DNA from: a virus
Length of the DNA stretch: 64,000 nt
Direction: 5' to 3' (one strand)
IMG/VR virus record: IMGVR_UViG_3300008120_000017
Span: 1-64,000 of that record
The stretch's first letter is position 1, and each line of letters begins with the position of its first letter. This document shows, piece after piece, positions 62,960 through 64,000 of this stretch. Both the position numbers and the translations under genes were made by a program. The notes under the pieces are model-generated. The model was not told the DNA's origin. It worked only from the letters and a program-made list of their open reading frames with translations, and searched no databases.

Positions 62960-63486
62960 ACATCAAATGCTTCTTTTGCCAAATCGTAAAGTTTTTGGTT
63001 AAATTGTGTCATCATCCCCATTAATATATACAAACTTGAAGAGGGAAGAGACCCTACCGGACTTTTATCTATTGCGGTCAATAAATTAAAGTCTTTCATT
63101 TCCCATACGCTGGCTGGATATTCTTTGATTTGTTCTACGCCGTTAATTGACGCCAATTGATAATACAAACAGCCTAAGTTAAATAAATTTATATATTCTT
63201 GGACTGAATATAGTAGTCCATCGTTATATATTTTATCTACCTGTCTTGAGATGATGTCTGTCTCTTTTTTTGTTTTATCTTTTAGTTCTATATTAATTTT
63301 TAACTTAGTGTTTTCAAACTTCTGTCTAAATACGTTTCCAGTAGCTAAACACTCAGCGTAAAGATCTCTATCTTTATCTGTTATTTCTAGTCTTGGTAGC
63401 TTTAGAGAAGAGCTAGTTGTTTCATTACCCTCTATAGTAGGAATAGCTGACTCTTTTATCGATTGTAGTGTTTCTTTTTGTTCCAT
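62929..63486 (-). CDS. Tail assembly chaperone (G-like)
   Basis: 185 residues, helical and charged, ending in frame at 62929 just after the slippery site. The N-terminus is Ser/Thr-rich and the core (LYAECLATGNVFRQKFENTK) helical. Two products are expected: this one, and a roughly 298-residue frameshifted form. The role is to hold the tape measure during tail assembly. Stop and slippery site details are given separately. Confidence 0.78.
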   Translation of the reverse strand: MEQKETLQSIKESAIPTIEGNETTSSSLKLPRLEITDKDRDLYAECLATGNVFRQKFENTKLKINIELKDKTKKETDIISRQVDKIYNDGLLYSVQEYINLFNLGCLYYQLASINGVEQIKEYPASVWEMKDFNLLTAIDKSPVGSLPSSSLYILMGMMTQFNQKLYDLAKEAFDVNFSKPAKGS

Positions 63487-63490
63487 ATTT

Positions 63491-64000
63491 TTATGCGTGA
63501 TATTTTATATCTTGGTATGTTAATTTTTCAAAACTTCCGCCCTCATCTGTTTGTTCCTTATACATTTTTGGCGTTCCGTCTTCTGATACATTCTTTTCTT
63601 TGTATGTTATCCAGCACTGTTTAGATCCATCTAGATATTCTTTTCCTGGCCATGCCATTTCTTTGTACATGTCCTTATCTGATGAATGGTCCCAAGTTTT
63701 AAGATTATCTTTATACTGTCTTTGCCAAAAAGATTCAAACCATAAATGCTCTAGAGTGTTATATTCTTTTATTTTTCTATACCTCCATGCTATTTCTGGA
63801 TAATCCTCAGTTACCCATGGTGCTCTACAATCTTCTATGACCTTTACTTGTGGAACCTCCTCAGATATTTCGCCAAACTTTGCGTATCTTTCATATTCTT
63901 CTGGAGGTATCTTAATTGGATCCTTAAGCGGAACAACAAATGGATAATTTCTTTTTGAGCCATGTATTCCATTTGTAAAAATATGGTCTATAGCAATCAA
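63491..64000 (-). CDS. Hypothetical tail-region protein (partial)
   Basis: 169 residues visible; the reading frame is open to the window edge, so the N-terminus is missing. Hydrophilic with many aromatic residues (ERYAKFGEISEEVPQVKVIED, EHLWFESFWQRQYKDN) and a C-terminal acidic-aromatic stretch. Placed before the chaperone genes in transcription order, so it probably belongs to the tail module. No family recognised. Confidence 0.6.
   Translation of the reverse strand: MIAIDHIFTNGIHGSKRNYPFVVPLKDPIKIPPEEYERYAKFGEISEEVPQVKVIEDCRAPWVTEDYPEIAWRYRKIKEYNTLEHLWFESFWQRQYKDNLKTWDHSSDKDMYKEMAWPGKEYLDGSKQCWITYKEKNVSEDGTPKMYKEQTDEGGSFEKLTYQDIKYHA

Overview
The window is a piece of a large tailed-phage genome, most likely a contractile-tailed (myovirus-type) member of Caudoviricetes with a big genome. 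It carries a primase, a DnaB-type helicase, a UvsW-like helicase, a gp46/gp47 (SbcC/SbcD) nuclease pair, a terminase large subunit, an 1807-residue tape-measure candidate preceded by a frameshifting tail-assembly-chaperone gene pair, and a baseplate set with gp6/J-like and gp25-like proteins. The DNA is AT-rich and uses the standard genetic code. Almost all genes run leftward (- strand), tightly packed with short overlaps. Most starts have A-rich, Shine-Dalgarno-poor leaders (for example upstream of 22265, 24512 and 63486). Together with one TAnnTTTG-type promoter candidate near the tRNA this hints at a Bacteroidota host, but that is inference.

Layout. 1-840: a GC-rich, gene-free stretch that folds into three tandem structured RNAs, each ending in the same hairpin-plus-AGCCAGAA-plus-T-rich module. 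841-9000: replication and recombination (small winged-helix-like protein, primase, helicase, unknown, UvsW-like helicase, gp46, gp47). 9035-12269: a protein with a miniature collagen tail, a retron-type reverse transcriptase with a large insertion and a palindromic repeat inside its reading frame, and a 353-residue partner. 12330-15668: a Ycf46-type AAA+ ATPase with DUF1257 (Ycf35-like) and DUF2997 neighbours, bounded by two clear terminators. 15736-18207: small proteins, including a chain of very small membrane genes below 60 residues. 18223-19938: terminase large subunit, alone on the + strand. 19932-26899: small conserved phage proteins (DUF6915- and DUF6878-like), a glycosyltransferase and two zinc-finger proteins, one with a CHC2-like finger. 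26902-28635: two rightward genes ended by a strong terminator. 28701-29124: a multi-hairpin stretch and a CAU tRNA that looks like tRNA-Ile2. 29275-31692: small genes and a second glycosyltransferase. 31742-48850: receptor-binding and appendage region, with an Ig-like protein, a fibre with an apparent signal peptide, three tandem collagen-like fibres of about 700 residues with cysteine-rich ends, five tandem paralogous adaptor-like proteins, and a large structural protein. 48868-57095: baseplate, with a sigma-70-like factor embedded. 57110-64000: tape measure, tail assembly chaperones with a programmed -1 frameshift, and a partial upstream gene.

How it fits together. Replication genes at the left are separated from virion genes at the right by regulatory and accessory modules. 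The sigma-like factor inside the baseplate operon could switch host RNA polymerase to late promoters. The five paralogs, each carrying an NS-R-[YF]-P motif near the N-terminus and an INGV-PD-GN motif near the C-terminus, lie directly upstream in the transcript of the three collagen fibres. They are plausible baseplate sockets for a bundle of disulfide-capped fibres, and the two glycosyltransferases may decorate virion proteins or alter the host surface. The most unusual parts are the tandem structured RNAs at 1-840, the collagen/adaptor array, the reverse transcriptase, and the hairpin-rich region next to the tRNA.
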